Assembly: GCA_030059675.1 (NCBI GenBank)
Contig: JANVYQ010000011.1
Location: 1-51,454 of the forward strand
Reading direction: 5' to 3'
Source of the DNA: Candidatus Pelearchaeum maunauluense
GTDB taxonomy: Archaea > Thermoproteota > Nitrososphaeria_A > Caldarchaeales > Caldarchaeaceae
Length of the DNA: 51,454 bases
The notes below the pieces were generated by a model, which did not search any database, was not told where the DNA came from, and saw only the letters and a program-made list of their open reading frames with translations. The translations under genes were made by a program, and so were the position numbers. Below are positions 50,704 to 51,454 of this stretch, one piece after another. Numbering within the stretch: position 1 is the stretch's first letter; each line of letters opens with the position of its first letter.

Positions 50704-51454
50704 TTAGGAGGTTAGGATTGCTCTCCTCATCTCGGTTATTACCTCCTCTAGGCGTGCTCTCCTGGATTCCAGCTCATTAACCTCTTCCTGCAACTGCTTC
50801 TTCCGTGCTTCTAGGTTTGTGAGCTCATTCTTCAGACGTGTGGCGTCTGCCTCAAGCTTCCGCGCCTCTTCAAGCTGCTGCTCCAGAACAGCTAGTTTGG
50901 AGTCCAACTCCTTCTCCTTCCTTATCAGCCGCTCCATCCTTATCTCACGCAGCTTAATCATCTTTTCCACGCGCCTAATCTCCTCGTCAAACCTGCTCCG
51001 CGTCTCCTCAAAAGACGCGAGATACTTCTCCTTCAGCTCGCGTATCTCCTCCTCAAGCTTCTCCTTACGCTGCTGCAAGTACTTCAGCGTCTCCTGCGTC
51101 TGGGCTATCTGCCGCTCGTTCCTCTCAAGCTCAGCTCTCCACTGGTCAACCTCCTCCTTAAGCCGTCTCAGGTTGTTCCGCTCAGTCTCAAAGCGTCGTA
51201 TATCCTCGTTGAGTAGCATACGCTCCCTTTCTAGCGCGTTGATAATCTCCATAACAGCTTCTTGCATGGACTTAATCTGGGAACCATAATCCTTCAGGCT
51301 TGTGAGCGAGGAATAAACCTCCTCAGCCCTCTTGAGGAGGGCGTCCATCCGGCTTGTAACCGTCATGGGGGAGGATGTCTGGGCTATTACCGTCCGCACA
51401 TCATCATTAAGGTTGACCAACGCCACCTCAAGCAGGGATACCTTCTCCTCAAGC
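50704..51454 (-). CDS. Long coiled-coil protein, partial (runs off the window)
   Basis: The frame is open from the right edge (LEEKVSLLEVALVNLNDDVR) to a stop at 50704, at least 250 residues. From about residue 60 on it is a heptad-rich, Glu/Arg/Lys-rich coiled coil (LRRLKEEVDQWRAELERNER, KYLQQRKEKLEEEIRELKEK, KRIRKEKELDSK-like runs). The start is not in the window, since the frame continues beyond 51426. It resembles archaeal coiled-coil proteins that partner with SMC or flotillin-like systems only in general pattern. It converges with the ubiquitin-like operon, 13 bases between stops. Confidence 0.6.
   Translation of the reverse strand, partial: LEEKVSLLEVALVNLNDDVRTVIAQTSSPMTVTSRMDALLKRAEEVYSSLTSLKDYGSQIKSMQEAVMEIINALERERMLLNEDIRRFETERNNLRRLKEEVDQWRAELERNERQIAQTQETLKYLQQRKEKLEEEIRELKEKYLASFEETRSRFDEEIRRVEKMIKLREIRMERLIRKEKELDSKLAVLEQQLEEARKLEADATRLKNELTNLEARKKQLQEEVNELESRRARLEEVITEMRRAILTS

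Overview
The window is archaeal and most likely comes from a thermophilic 'Candidatus Caldiarchaeum'-type organism (Aigarchaeota/Caldarchaeales) or a close relative. The evidence is archaeal informational genes (aEF1A, uS10, P0/uL10, P1/L12, uL1, uL11, AlaRS), an archaeal SRP RNA, archaeal fructose-1,6-bisphosphate aldolase/phosphatase, TATA-box promoters with leaderless starts, and above all a compact eukaryote-like operon encoding a ubiquitin-like protein, E2, E1 and a RING protein (48.2-50.7 kb). That operon is the hallmark described for Caldiarchaeum. The assignment is inference; no search was run.

Region 1 (about 1-15.5 kb) is visibly AT-richer and behaves like an accessory island full of broken genes. 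It contains decayed PadR-like, secreted-protein and CopD-like genes. An apparently intact stress operon (DoxX, DsbA-like/winged-helix fusion, extradiol dioxygenase) is divergent from an HxlR regulator, with a perfect inverted repeat between them. There is a truncated second copy of the FBP aldolase/phosphatase gene; the complete copy lies 5.5 kb away. Two VapBC modules are present, one with a frameshift in the toxin. Two DUF4258/DUF2283 pairs each carry a stop codon at the same aligned position of the DUF4258 gene. A type III CRISPR relic consists of a broken cmr4 beside an intact CARF protein and a Csx1-like fragment. A dead LAGLIDADG endonuclease gene and a dead copy of primase large subunit complete the island.

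Region 2 (about 15.7-39 kb) is GC-richer housekeeping sequence. It holds an F420-dependent oxidoreductase, a double SIS protein, the SRP RNA, membrane and DUF7282 surface proteins, tRNA-Ser(GCU), prephenate dehydrogenase, a chorismate mutase-aminotransferase fusion, uS10 and aEF1A. It continues with a CoA transferase, a BMP-type nucleoside ABC transporter next to uracil phosphoribosyltransferase, an aminoacyl-tRNA deacylase, a THUMP methyltransferase, a CBS protein, and a tRNA-Lys(CUU) that appears to carry an intron in its T stem.

Region 3 (about 39-51.4 kb) combines protein quality control and translation: Cdc48/VAT ATPase, a membrane ClpP-like serine protease, L12 and AlaRS (inverted relative to L11-L1-L10), a tiny zinc-finger gene hidden between L1 and L10, and the ubiquitin-like operon. 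The operon ends in an unrecognised coiled-coil gene and converges on a long coiled-coil protein that runs off the window.

Single-base frameshifts recur even in core genes (near 21.4, 36.8, 38.0, 41.9 kb). Some may be assembly errors. In the left island, substitutions to stop codons in addition to indels argue for real gene decay.
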